Part shown: positions 49,642 to 59,702 of the stretch, one piece after another
Position numbering within the stretch: the stretch's first letter is position 1
Layout of the letters: each line of letters begins with the position of its first letter
Source of the DNA: Carpediemonas membranifera
Lineage: Eukaryota; Fornicata
Direction of reading: 5' to 3'
Length of the DNA stretch: 64,000 nt
NCBI GenBank assembly: GCA_019828565.1
Contig: JAHDYR010000067.1
Coordinates: 558,001-622,000 of the forward strand
The notes under the pieces: generated by a model
The model's database searches: none
Told to the model about the DNA's origin: nothing
Seen by the model: the letters and a program-made list of their open reading frames with translations, nothing else
Made by a program: the position numbers and the translations under genes

Positions 49642-50011
49642 AAGTTCTGAAGTGCGACTAGACTGGCAACCTGTAGTCCCAGGCCGGGTGCCTAATAAAC
49701 GTTCTGAAGCGACAGTGAGCTCCTTGCATGTCTCAGTCATATCTGATCCAAACCCGATATCGAACCGCTCATTTGATGGGCACTAAGCTGCTCATAAACC
49801 ATGAGTCATCGCCTGCCCCATGCCCTTGCCCTGCTATCATGCCATGCTGGGCCATCGCAATGCCAGTCATAAGACTACTCTCGTTGTCGAGGAAGTGCTG
49901 ACTGGGCAGAGACCAGTGCTGGGTCTCGCGCCGCCATACGAGCATGAGACTCACAATTGCCGAATAAAAAGATTTAGCGTCAAAGATCCATAAACTAGTA
50001 AAAAGCTACGT
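49642..50011. other. 3' flank of copy J and 3' flank of the USP7-like gene
   Basis: The first about 55 bases match the 3' flank of copy H (34605-34659, opposite strand). Around 49711-49733 there is a short match to 24366-24388 (GTGAGCTCCTTGCATGTC). No gene can be supported. Confidence 0.5.
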
Positions 50012-53000
50012 CTAGTCGTCGCGCCCAATGGAAAGCTGCTCGACGGGGCGGGGAACGGTCACCGCGAGGAGGGAGGCTCGGCCAAGCTTGTTAAACACGC
50101 GACTCATCTTCAAAGTCGGTGATAGGTCAACAAAAGTCTTTGCAGTCGTATCGCACACAATCAAATGAGACGTAGTGCCGAGTTTCTTGACCTCGCGGAC
50201 GGCGTCGAGGACATCAGAGACGGGGACGTTCGGGGCAATGTTGAGGAGAGTGACGTCATCCGTGACAGTGATGTTGTCGCCCTGGATAGCTGAGTGGATA
50301 TAAAAAAGATGGCGTCCGTCGCTCGAACCCTCGACCTCGCCTAAAACACGCTTGACCTTATCGACTCGCCAAAACATCCTGTGCCCCCCAGCAGCAGCAA
50401 ACCGGTCGATCACGGCCGAAACAGGCTCATCGGTCGTAATCGGAGTGATCACCTTCTGCTGGCACTGAAGACCGAGAACGAAGCCAGTAGTCGGCTCATC
50501 AGAGAAAGGCGGAGTTAACAGTGGAAGGTCCTGGGTCGAACTACCAGAACTAGAGCTGTCCAGACTGCCGGATGGCTTGGCGGACGAGGACCGTCTGGAA
50601 AGGAGTGTCGCGTGGAGAAGGTGTCGCGTGGTTGGTTCGAGGGGTGTGTGTATTGTTCGGACTTTCCCTTTCATCAGCACGTGAGTGTTCTCGGTGGTCA
50701 TCATCTCGAGCTGAGAGAACGGCATCCGTCGATATCCAATCTTGAAGATCGGATCTCCTCCAGAAGCGAATGTGCCAAGTGTGGTGTCAGAGTCAGCCTT
50801 GAAGTCGAGCGGACTCTTGAAGTCGCCTCGAAGGAACAACTCAACCTTGATTGGCTCAATATCCACTAAATCGCACACGATCTCATGAATTGCCCTGACC
50901 GTTGTGTTCCGATCGATAATAACCCCCATTCCAGCGTCAACCCCACCTTCGTCCTCCTCGCAGACGGGGTTGATCCAGACTCTCATCTTCTGAGCCAACA
51001 ACGTCATGTGATCGACCAGCGTGTGGACGTCCTCGTCGACGGCGACAATGAGTATATCTCCGTCGGTCACTCTGACACTCTTGGGGGTGGCGGTGGAGGG
51101 GCGAAGCTTGGCCTCGCGCCAGCTCTCGACTTCCTCGTAAACTGCGAGGGGTGTGTCTGGGTCAACCCCGAGGAGCCCGGCCCAGCGTGCAAAGTTCGTC
51201 TCAAACGGTCGATTCGTAGCTAAATATTCTGTGGTCAAATATCTGATAGTGTCCTCCTTGCCGTAATAAGCTTTGATGACTACGAGCGCACCCTTCCCAG
51301 GGTTCGGGACGACCACGAGGGCCCCGTCAGTAGCATCACACGACCAGTGTCGCGCGACCTTCATTGGTGTGTTCATCCCCTCTGCGGCCATTGCCATTGC
51401 CGGTCTAATCGTGCCGTTACGTCTGACAATGAGCCGATGGAGGGCCACGGGCGAGTCGGCGGGGATGTCTGCAGCCTGCTTGATTGCCTCAAGATGCAAG
51501 GCAAGGCAGTCAGTCTGCTGTGCCGTGACCTCGGGCAGGGGGCCGTCCAAGACGTCGGGGAATGTATAGGCGTGGCCTCTGCTGCGGAGGACGGCGTCGG
51601 TTACGAGTCGGAGGCGTTGGCGCTGCTTGAACACGCGCTCGAGGGCCTTTCTGGAGTCTCGCTCGTGCTCGATCCGGTCAATGTATTGCTTCAGTCGAGT
51701 TAGCACACCTTGGTCAATCTTCGGATCCAAAAGCGTATCTAGGCAATCTTCTCTCATGTATTGGAGCATGTAAGCACACGGGACAACCTTACCTGTCGGC
51801 ACAGCGGTCGACGACTCGCCCTTTAGTCGCTTCAACGGCCTCAGGACAGTATCAAGCACGCCGGACTTCACGTCCCGTCCCTTCTTGGATGATCCCGACC
51901 CGAATCCATGGGCGAACACGGTCTCCTCTTGTACTGGCATGACTGCCTCGTCGTCGAAACGGTACCACCGCCCGTGGAGGCAAATGTAGGCGAAGTAGTG
52001 TCCCCCCCTCGCCGTTCCACTGTGGACTAGTACAGTGTTGAGCGTGTAGTCTGCCGGCTGGTCCGTGGCCCACTTACCGAGTGAGAGACGGAGAGGGAAC
52101 TCGAGCTTCGTTGTCAGCTTGTGGGGGGCGCCGGTGGTCGTGTCGTAGGTGAATCGGGCGAGAGAGAGGGTCAGGACGGGGGGCAGGGCGACTAGTTCTT
52201 CACGACGGACGGCGTCTTGGTAGCCGTGCTCGGTTGTGAAGTATTGATTGTCTCCGACTAAATTTTCAGTCTTGAGATACGATTTGATTGACTCTTGGAC
52301 GGATGACGACTCTGAAACATTCAAGTTGAGTGCCAGAGTGCTGTCCTCGACCTCGCTGCGGTACGGGACGTTGACGCAGTCGATAACGTGCTTTGTTTTG
52401 AGAGCAAACATCTTTTTGAGACCGTCATCAGGCACGGCGGTTTCGATACGGTCAAAAAGGATATGAAGCAGCTCAGAGACGTCGTGTTGGACGAAACCGT
52501 CCTCTTCACTCCATCCAAAGGCCTTGGTGAGTCCTGACGTCGAGACTGGGCCGGCGTCGTGCCTCATGGCGAAGAAGAGGCGCTGCATGGCTAGTAGGAG
52601 GTTAGCGCCGTTGTTACCCCGTGTTTCCTCAACCGTGGCGCTTGTTGGAGCGTTGAATATCATCCGTCTGAACTGCGGTATGTGGTAGAGGGCCTGGATG
52701 AGCGAGTTAAGGTAGCACGTCGCTCCCTGGTTGACTAGACCGACATGGAGGGGTCGGTTGGGGCTGATCTTCACAGGAACGGGGCCGAGCCATTGGAGAG
52801 AAAGATCTACCTCGAATGCATCAACCTTTTTCAGTGGAAGTATGTTTCGATGCACAGCCCTGTGACCGCTGAGGAAGTGGTGGCGCGTATCGCAGTGGAA
52901 CTTGTTAGTCTTGGGGGTGGTGGTGATGGACAGCTGGTAGCGGAACAGACCACGATCCCATGTTCCGAAACCGACCTCCTCCTCAGAGGGAAAGGGAACG

Positions 53001-53371
53001 AGAATGCAGGTCAGGCCGCTCTTTCCGGTTCCAAGCTGGAGCTGCCAGTATCCGTCGTGGTACTTGAACGGGTCACTGCGTTAGAATCGAGAATTGCCTT
53101 CGGAGGGACAAGGGCGGTGTACATACCTGTAACTAGCAAAGACTAGGTTGCTCGTGGGCTCTTTCCATTCAATATCGGTAATATCCCAGTGGAATTCGAA
53201 TGGTGGGTCCAACTCGATCTTGTTGGACTTCAATCGGCTTCCAAGCATGTCGGGAGTGTGTTTGTGCCTAAACCTGCACCTGATGAACCGAACATGATCT
53301 TGAAAGCGCTTCCAGTTGGTCCCGAGTCCTCCAGAGATGCTCTTGCTTTTATAAATTTGATGGTTGGCCAT
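50012..53371 (-). CDS. USP7: USP7-type ubiquitin-specific protease, two exons
   Basis: Exon 1 is 53371-53127 and exon 2 is 53075-50012, giving 1102 residues, the same length as human USP7. Residues about 55-175 form a MATH/TRAF-like domain (FEFHWDITDIEWKE, SDPFKYHDGYWQLQLG, RYQLSITTTPKTNKFH). The catalytic domain has Cys202 in GLVNQGATCYLNSLIQALYH, QHDVSELLHILFDRIE, LPPVLTLSLARFTYD, His441 in VHSGTARGGHYFAYI and Asp456/457 in WYRFDDEAV; the triad is complete. The C-terminal half (about 500-1100) contains ubiquitin-like segments as in USP7, including a region like its ICP0-binding part. It removes ubiquitin from nuclear targets in other eukaryotes. The first in-frame ATG is at 53371; upstream the frame has only a TTG. 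Confidence 0.93.
53076..53126 (-). other. 51-nt spliceosomal intron in the USP7-like gene
   Basis: It begins GTATGT and ends TTCTAACGCAG, with a CTAAC branch-point sequence almost touching the 3' splice site. Splicing joins FASY to SDPFKYHDGYW inside the MATH domain (phase 2). Confidence 0.92.
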
Positions 53372-53424
53372 TGTAAAACAGGAAAGCTCGGCCTCCTCGG
53401 TCGGATAAAGCGTAGCTGACAAGG

Positions 53425-53431
53425 GTTTACT
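53425..53431 (-). terminator. Candidate polyadenylation signal AGTAAAC overlapping the reticulon stop
   Basis: TAAGTAAAC: the last base of the stop begins the signal. AGTAAAC is an exact match to the Giardia consensus AGTRAAY. Confidence 0.55.
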
Positions 53432-54072
53432 TAATCAGTCTTCTTAGCGGGAGTCTTCTTGTTGAGCTTCTCCGCGATCTTGGGGTGAATCTTGGTCTTG
53501 TATACATCCTTAGCCATGGCGATATAGCGGGCAACAGCGTCACGAAGACCAGGCATCTGCTTCATGACAGCGTCCTTGATGGAAGAGATGTCAAGAGTTA
53601 CGCCGTTCTCCTTGAGCTTAAGGGCGACGGGGGTGCCGACAAAGAGGCCCCACCACACCATGCGGATGGCGCAGAGGATGGGGATGACGGTGGAGACGAC
53701 GAAGATGCCGCAGAGAGTGAGGATAACCTTGAGGGAGGTCTTGGGCTCGGACCAGTTGTAGGCGGTGGCGAACTGCTCCATGAGGTAGGTCAGCTTGTCG
53801 GCGGCAACGTCGAGGTGCTTCTTAACAACCTCAACGTCGACAGTGGCGGGAACAGTGGACTCGCGGTGGAGCATACGGGTACGGACAAGGCCGGTAACGA
53901 TGTAGGAGAGGAGGAGGATGGAGAGGATGGGCAGGAGAGCCATCTTGCCAGAGGCGACAAGGTGGATGCCGATGACACCAGAGAGGAAGACAATGGTGGA
54001 AAGATAGGGGTTCTTCCAGCTGGCAACATTCATGAAGCACTTGCCGGGACAGTTGCAGTTAGTTTCAGACAT
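53431..54072 (-). CDS. Reticulon-like ER membrane-shaping protein
   Basis: This is a 213-residue protein starting MSETNCNCPGKCFMNVASWK. Two long hydrophobic hairpins (about 22-62, PYLSTIVFLSGVIGIHLV and LLPILSILLLSYIV; about 112-152, SLKVILTLCGIFVVSTVI and PILCAIRMVWWGLFVGTPVA) are separated by a hydrophilic loop with NWSEPKTSLK, the layout and the ASWKNP start of the reticulon-homology domain. A basic, helical C-terminus follows (KTKIHPKIAEKLNKKTPAKK). Such proteins wedge into and tubulate the endoplasmic reticulum. The start is the ATG at 54072; the longer frame begins at a TTG. It is about 330 bases from the divergent cyclin gene. Confidence 0.85.
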   Translation of the reverse strand: MSETNCNCPGKCFMNVASWKNPYLSTIVFLSGVIGIHLVASGKMALLPILSILLLSYIVTGLVRTRMLHRESTVPATVDVEVVKKHLDVAADKLTYLMEQFATAYNWSEPKTSLKVILTLCGIFVVSTVIPILCAIRMVWWGLFVGTPVALKLKENGVTLDISSIKDAVMKQMPGLRDAVARYIAMAKDVYKTKIHPKIAEKLNKKTPAKKTD

Positions 54073-54405
54073 TTCAACGAACTTTGGGAAGAAAAAGTTT
54101 TCTGGCAATTTTTGCGCATGACGAGTTCAAAGGAATGAGGTGCGACACGAGATGTAGAGTGGCGTACATGTGGGGATTCTGATAAGCATCTTTGCTATCT
54201 CCTTCAGCGGGCGAAATTTGTAAATTTGTGCGAAATACGGATGTCTGACGACCTTGCCTGAATAATCGTATCGTGCCTCCTCAATTCATCATGGGCGTGC
54301 AATTCCTGGGATCGAGATTTACGTAACTGGTCCAAATTACGTTTTCCGCCAAATGGCGCAAGTATCTCGATTATTGCGCGAAGCCGACGAAAGCGTTTTG
54401 CTGGA

Positions 54406-55524
54406 ATGGCCCGTTCAACCACTCTTCAAACGCATTTTGTTAGACAGAAGCCTAATGCTTTCCATGTTGATAAGAAGGAGAACATCAGGAAGCTTCAAGA
54501 GGCTCCTGCCAAAATCGAAGCTCCCAAGAAGAAGCCTGTTGCCATTCAGCACAGTTCTTCCACGCAACCAGCCCTCCAAGGTTCTATCCCAGTTGTCCAT
54601 GTCCCCGCGGTCAGCAGCTCCCAGGATCTTTCCCTCAACACGGTCTTTAACGACACCCTCATTCCGCCATTCGACAATTCCTTCTTTGACATTGACAAGG
54701 CAATGTTCAATGCCAAGAGCATGTCCGAGTACGCCCCGCGCATCATGGATTCTCTTTTCAAGCAGGAGACCCGCATCCACGGTCTGATTTGTCCCACGTT
54801 CATTGAGTCGGTTCAGGCCAAGGTCAAGACCTACCGCCTGACCAACAAGGCATTCACCGTCGTAGTAGACTGGCTCATTGAGCTTGCCCGGGAGTTTTCT
54901 CTCCAGCGCGAGACTCTCTTCCTCGGCGTGCACTTGTTGTGCAGGCTTCTTTCTCGCAGAATGTGCGGCTCCGACAAGATCCAGCTTGTGGGCGCCGGCT
55001 GCCTCTACCTCGCCTGTAAGTATGAGCAAAGCGCCAAGCCGTGCGGCGACGACTTTGCCTACGCCTCGGGAGACGCCTTTGAAGTTGACGAGCTCATTCG
55101 TATGGAGAGCACCATAGCTAACGAGCTGGACTTCGAAATCACTGTCCCCACCGCCCGCACTTTCCTCAAACGGTTCTGTCAGGCCGGTTTTTGCGAGGTG
55201 ACTGAGGCCCACCTCGCCGCCTATCTTACCGAGCTGACCCTCCTTGACCCACTCTTCCTGAAGTTCAAACCCAGCCTCATTGCCGCTACAGCCGTGGGTC
55301 TGGCCCGCTATACGAACAAGGGCAGCTTTTGGTCTGCAACTCTGGCCCATTATACACGATACAGCCAGGCTGAGCTGAAGGAGTGCGCCAAGGAGATGCT
55401 CAGCGCTTGGAGGTTCGCATTTGAGTCGGCTGATGGGAACTTGTATTCTACATACAGCAGGCGTCGCCACCAGAGGGTTAGTCTCACGCCGGTGCCGGAG
55501 ATGGCCTGGCTTGAGGCGCTGTGA
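54406..55524 (+). CDS. Mitotic (A/B-type) cyclin
   Basis: This 372-residue protein has a basic N-terminus with a KEN box (K24-E25-N26 in VDKKENIRKL), the recognition site for APC/C-Cdh1 destruction; no RxxLxxxxN destruction box is evident. The N-terminal cyclin box runs from about 135: FTVVVDWLIELAREFSLQRE, TLFLGVHLLCRLLSRR, IQLVGAGCLYLACKYE, and MESTIANELDFEITVPTART. The C-terminal cyclin fold follows (FLKRFCQAG, AYLTELTLLDPLFLKFKPSL, AATAVGLARY, HYTRYSQAELKECAKEM), as in A/B cyclins. The usual MRxILxDWL is here AFTVVVDWL. It partners a CDK1-type kinase. The ATG at 54406 is the first in this frame. Confidence 0.92.
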   Translation: MARSTTLQTHFVRQKPNAFHVDKKENIRKLQEAPAKIEAPKKKPVAIQHSSSTQPALQGSIPVVHVPAVSSSQDLSLNTVFNDTLIPPFDNSFFDIDKAMFNAKSMSEYAPRIMDSLFKQETRIHGLICPTFIESVQAKVKTYRLTNKAFTVVVDWLIELAREFSLQRETLFLGVHLLCRLLSRRMCGSDKIQLVGAGCLYLACKYEQSAKPCGDDFAYASGDAFEVDELIRMESTIANELDFEITVPTARTFLKRFCQAGFCEVTEAHLAAYLTELTLLDPLFLKFKPSLIAATAVGLARYTNKGSFWSATLAHYTRYSQAELKECAKEMLSAWRFAFESADGNLYSTYSRRRHQRVSLTPVPEMAWLEAL

Positions 55525-55701
55525 AGGGCGGGGCTGTTGTAGTCTATCTCATAGTGCTGAACTCGACTGTCATGATTTTAAAACTTTTCTTTGAAGTGTT
55601 TATTTAGTCTGCTTGCCAACATCCACTCGACCAACACCGCACAAACACGATAGTACGCAACGCGTCAAAGGAGGTGGGTGTCAACCAATCAGCGCGCCAC
55701 C

Positions 55702-56421
55702 TCACTCGACCCGAGCCTGGTGCACCCATTTGTCGCTGAGGTAGAACTTCTCCGTCATCGACCCCCGACGGTCCTCTGGGTCCCTGAACAGCTCATCGAA
55801 GTCGCATGTGCCGTCGCCTGGGTTGACTGCTGCATGGCGCATTCTTTCTTTGAAGGGCACTCCGCCTTTGGCAACCGCAGCGTATTTGTCAAGCAGAAAG
55901 GCGAGCGACGTGCCTGAGGAGATATATCTGGCATCAGCGTCTACACTACAGTCATGTGTGAGCTTAGCAAAGTAGCCCGAGCTCGCCCGGCGGATCTTCT
56001 CGCCCTTGGACTGAGTGAAAAAGACGACACGCATCTCAATGGAGGCGACAACATCGCCATTGACACTCAGCTTCTGTACAAGGTAGAGAGAGGTGCTGTC
56101 CATGTCCACAGCTACCGTCCTGATCGTGTACTTCTGCCAAAGTCGAGGGAGGTTGGCGTTTGGAGAAGAAAACTGAGCACCGGCAAGAATCGGGGAGATT
56201 TCGCGGTTCAATGCTTTCCAGAACATGCCGAATTGGACCATCATTTCATGTCTGGCAAGTTCAAAGACACGCAGGAGACCAGCATCGCTCATACGACCGT
56301 ATTTGTTCAAATCGAGTAGCGAGCACCGGCCAGAAGTCTCAAAAGTGTCTGTTAGCGTCTTTCTAGGCTTCAATCTACCAAGAAACGCATGCCAGAAGAC
56401 ACGGAGCAGGTATACGATCAT
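55702..56421 (-). CDS. THEM6-like hotdog-fold thioesterase family protein
   Basis: This is a 239-residue protein. I start at the ATG at 56421 (MIVYLLRVFWHAFLGRLKPR), which begins with a hydrophobic N-terminal segment like that of THEM6; the longer frame starts with TTG at 56508. The 4HBT-type core follows: SGRCSLLDLNKYGRMSDAGL (the DxNxHMxN-like position, here DLNKYGRMSD), LRVFELARHEMMVQFGMF, YTIRTVAVDMDSTSLYLVQK and GDVVASIEMRVVFFTQSKGE. The usual catalytic histidine and asparagine region is changed, so enzymatic activity is uncertain. C-terminal about 80 residues are not recognised. A membrane-anchored protein of unknown substrate is the best guess. Confidence 0.7.
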   Translation of the reverse strand: MIVYLLRVFWHAFLGRLKPRKTLTDTFETSGRCSLLDLNKYGRMSDAGLLRVFELARHEMMVQFGMFWKALNREISPILAGAQFSSPNANLPRLWQKYTIRTVAVDMDSTSLYLVQKLSVNGDVVASIEMRVVFFTQSKGEKIRRASSGYFAKLTHDCSVDADARYISSGTSLAFLLDKYAAVAKGGVPFKERMRHAAVNPGDGTCDFDELFRDPEDRRGSMTEKFYLSDKWVHQARVE

Positions 56422-56696
56422 CAACCAGTCTCTGGATATCGAGCAGTTATGAACTCCATTTATCTTCACGTAAACGGCTGGCTGTGTGTGTTTTATGAAT
56501 TTACTCAATTATTCAATTTATGTCCATTCAGCTTATATAATCTTCCTTGACCCTTGTCTATCGTGTCTATCTCTTGGGTGATTTTCGTAAATTCACGGTC
56601 CTATTTAATAGTACATCACGTCATACCTCTCCACTCTCTTCAGCCCGGCCGAGCAAGCCGTCAGATTGGTTACTGTTATATTATGCCGAGTCGGGT
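56422..56696. other. Spacer upstream of the THEM6-like gene
   Basis: AT-rich; no supported gene. A plus-strand frame (56547-57038, 163 codons) starts at TTG and shows no domain; it is antisense to the fragment below. Confidence 0.4.
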
Positions 56697-56873
56697 TCAC
56701 CACATATGGACGGCGCACTCCTTCTCATAGGCCTTCATCTCCTCAGCACCAAAGAGGAAGATCGACTCGTTCACTCTCTCCATCAGCCCGGCCAGCACCT
56801 TCTGCTTCGAGTCTGCTCCAATCCGTCGTGCGTAGGTGTACATCCAGCAGTAGAAGGTCTTCTCACCGTCCTT
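56697..56873 (-). pseudogene. Orphan 3' exon or gene fragment
   Basis: On the minus strand a frame of 58 codons reads KDGEKTFYCWMYTYARRIGA, then DSKQKVLAGLMERVNESIFL, FGAEEMKAYEKECAVHMW and TGA. Its composition is that of a real protein end (helical, aromatic, no stops), yet it has no start, and TAG precedes it directly (TTTTAG then AAGGAC), so it is either a last exon whose upstream exon I cannot place or a truncated duplicate next to RCC1-like copy K. I do not recognise the family. Confidence 0.4.
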
Positions 56874-57185
56874 CTAAAACAACACTTCCTTGCTGGCTCA
56901 GCCGATAGCTCGACTGAAAGGGTATCCGGCGAGTGTTTTGCGGGTCGGATAAACATTTTGACATCTGTGGGCAACTGCCCTCCTTCGCCTTTCTGTCACA
57001 CTACTGAGGCACAAAGGCATTCGCCTGGCCATCCATGAAGCTGCAGTCGGGTCAGCTCGACACTTCTGGCATCATCCGTGCGGTTCAAAACGCCACGTGG
57101 CACATTTGTCTCATCGTGCCGTGTCACACATCTGACTCCAACGGCAGTTTTGGTGTTGCGCGGTCCAATGGGCAGGCCAGGAAGT

Positions 57186-58806
57186 TTATGATTGAGGGGT
57201 AGGGGCGACGTCGACCGGGGTGATGTCATGCCACCATTTAGGAGCCTTGCATTTGGCCAATTTAGCCACCCCATCCGAATCTCCCACCTTGAACCACTGG
57301 CCAGTTGAGTCACGGAAGCGGAGGGGGCATTTGTTGAACGCTATCGCCTCAATGGGGACTATAGTACGATTCTCATCCTCGTAATAGTGGGTGACACCCT
57401 CAGTGACCCAGATCATCCGACTAAAGGCGCTGAAGAACCGCTTAACTCTCTCTGGGAACCGGAGCGGGGTGGCTGTGAGGCACTTGTCGCGTTCGCTGAA
57501 ACCAGGCAGCAGGCCCGACTGGGTGATATGAGGGCGAACTCGACCAGCGAACAGCAGCTGGCGGCCACCGAGGAAGACGGTGAAAACAAATGCAGAAGTC
57601 ATGATCCGGTCGACCCAGAAGGGCAGGTCGACGAAGCGTGTCATATCATCATCGTGCCCGAGCCCCAACCGGCCACAATAGTTGCCCCCGCTGATCATCT
57701 GCCGATCGCCCATTGAGAGGATGACAGTTGTTGCATTGAGCAGACCTGCATGCATGATGTGATCTGGGACAAAGCCAGACGGCACTGCTACTGGGTGGAA
57801 GAAGTAGTAGTTCTCCCGCTCGACTGGGCCGACAAAGCGCTCCGAAGCAGCGCCAGCCATGACAGTGCCGACCGGAGTGAGTATGAACGTCGCATCTCCA
57901 TTCATCGACACACCAGTCACCATCCTGTGCTTCTCCCAGAGGGGCAGGCTGGCCTCGAGCGCGGCGATGTTGGGGCAGGCGGGGAAGGTGAGGCGGGTCG
58001 GGTCGACAAATTGATCAAATGCTGACCTGAACCCAAGCTGGCTACGTCCGTTAGTGCCCCAGCCCCACAGACCCTTGGGCGTCCTGGCGATGTGGCTAAT
58101 CCTGTTGCTGTGGACCTCGATGGCCCTGGGCATCCTGGCCCTGGTGAGGGCGGTGTGGTGTCTCGTGTCGAGCATGAAGAGTCGGCCCATGTACATGTGG
58201 TGGTGGTAGCAATATTCGTACTCTGTGAACTGATAGCACTCGCCGTCCTTCTCGGCGATGTTCAGCGTGAAGAAGAACTTGCGGCAGAGGAACCAGAGGC
58301 ACTTGGCCTCGGGGGAGAAAGCGTTGCGGATCTTGTCGTGTATCTCGGTCCTGCGTGGCTCCTCCCCTCGAGCCTCCTTCAGCACTCTGTCCTCGAAGTC
58401 TGGGTTGGCCCCGCCGCCCACCAGACACGCCCACACCGCGCCCTGGTTCAGCGTGTGCATGGCGACCGGGAGCTCCTGCCCCGCCACCAGCTCGACGTTC
58501 ATGGACAGTGGGGGGCCGCTGGTGAGGATCGAGCGGGCGCGGTCGAGGAGGGCTTGCGCGGTTGGTTTGAGAGGGGGGAGCTTGGAGAGCGCGGCGAGGA
58601 GGGATTCGAGAGAAGGGGCGCTGGTTGGTGCAGAAGTGCTCTTGTTGTTGTGGATCGAGGGCATCTACCCGTCGAAGTGCCTGGAGTAGGCGCACTGGAT
58701 CAAGGATGGGATGTACCAGAGATGGAGGCCGTCACAACAAGCGAGGCGCGATATGCGGTGATCAGCGCATCTCTTATGGCAGATGGCGAGGAACTAGCGC
58801 TGCTCA
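57186..58806 (-). pseudogene. RCC1-like copy K (early frameshift; otherwise open)
   Basis: The family ATG at 58806 is followed by the shared codon-31 shortening, after which 490 codons are open to DVAPTPQS. Blocks: KEARGEEPRRTEIHDKIRNA (close to copy E), EYEYCYHHHMYMG, MLDTRHHTALTR, NRISHIARTPKGLWGWGTNG with RSQLGFRSAFDQF (the array-type blade), SMNGDATFILTP, AASERFVGPVERENYYFF, the GLLNATT/FWVDRIMTSAFVF block, GFSERDKCLTATP and FFSAFSRMIWVTEG. The mosaic thus combines the blade loop of the C/D/E array with block 6 of H/I. The 3' flank is shared with copy G. Confidence 0.8.
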
Positions 58807-59228
58807 TTGGTTTCAGCGCTCAGCTCGGTGACTGCCGACTCGCCGACCGTCGACGGCACTCACCACGGAGTCGCATAGTAGCTGTGAGGCGCGACCACAG
58901 CGGCGACAGATCTCACCACATCCACCCGTCCAGCGCTCTTCCGAAACGTTTCACCGTCATTAGCCCGACACTCAGCCAGCGGTTGGAGTGCAAGTTCAGG
59001 ATCCAGCGCGCTCTGCTGCAGCTGCTTGGCGATAATGGATTCATTTTCAGGCTAGCCACTTAAATTTATGTAAATGTATATGTCGAATGTATATGTCGGG
59101 TCGAGTGTGTCGACTTTGCCAGGTACGAAGCTCTCCAGAGCTAAGAATGGATCAGAAAATTCAAACAAGTCCAGTTCTCTTGTCAGTTCCCCCTCATATT
59201 TTTTTTCCATTTACCTCGCAGACCCACT
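58807..59228. other. 5' flank of copy K and spacer
   Basis: The flank lacks the GTCAGAATTTGG part present in other copies. No other feature; GGTAAATG at 59208-59215 (minus) can serve the coiled-coil gene. Confidence 0.4.
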
Positions 59229-59702
59229 CTAGCCCGAGGGCTGGGTGACTGTCATCTTGGACGCCCGCATGGCCTTCTCCCGCTCGATCTCCTTCCGGCG
59301 CTCCTCAGCATCAGCGAGTTTGGTCTCCATCTGTTCCTTAATGCGTTCGATTTCCTCCTTGCGGCGGTCAGCGGTGGCAATGACGCGATCAGTCATTCGC
59401 TTGGCCACGGACTTCTTTTCCTCAAGCTCCTCGGCACGGCGCTGGTCCGCCTTGATGGCGGCATCTTCTTGGGCGAGTTGCAAGGAATGAAGGTTCTGGT
59501 TGGATCGTTCATGGGCCATGCGGACTTTTTCGCCAACACGACGGGCACGCATCACACGCTCATTCTCGATCTCATGACGTCTTTTCTCAGCGTCTTGGAC
59601 ATCATGAGAATGCTTACAGTGATCCTGCTGTAGCTGGGCTGCAAGTTCAGGTGAAACGGAACGTTTCGGAGGCGTAGTAAGATCCATTGAATCGTATTTC
59701 AT
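59229..59702 (-). CDS. Small charged coiled-coil protein
   Basis: This 157-residue protein starts MKYDSMDLTTPPKRSVSPEL. From about residue 25 to the end it is one highly charged helix: DVQDAEKRRHEIENERVMRA, RRVGEKVRMAHERSNQNL, DAAIKADQRRAEELEEKKSV, ADRRKEEIERIKEQMETKLA, DAEERRKEIEREKAMRASKM. Heptad-like spacing of Ala, Leu and Met suggests a coiled coil. The ADAEERRKEIE pattern recalls stathmin-like or basal-body filament proteins, but I cannot assign a family. It has an ATG start and no intron. Confidence 0.7.
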   Translation of the reverse strand: MKYDSMDLTTPPKRSVSPELAAQLQQDHCKHSHDVQDAEKRRHEIENERVMRARRVGEKVRMAHERSNQNLHSLQLAQEDAAIKADQRRAEELEEKKSVAKRMTDRVIATADRRKEEIERIKEQMETKLADAEERRKEIEREKAMRASKMTVTQPSG

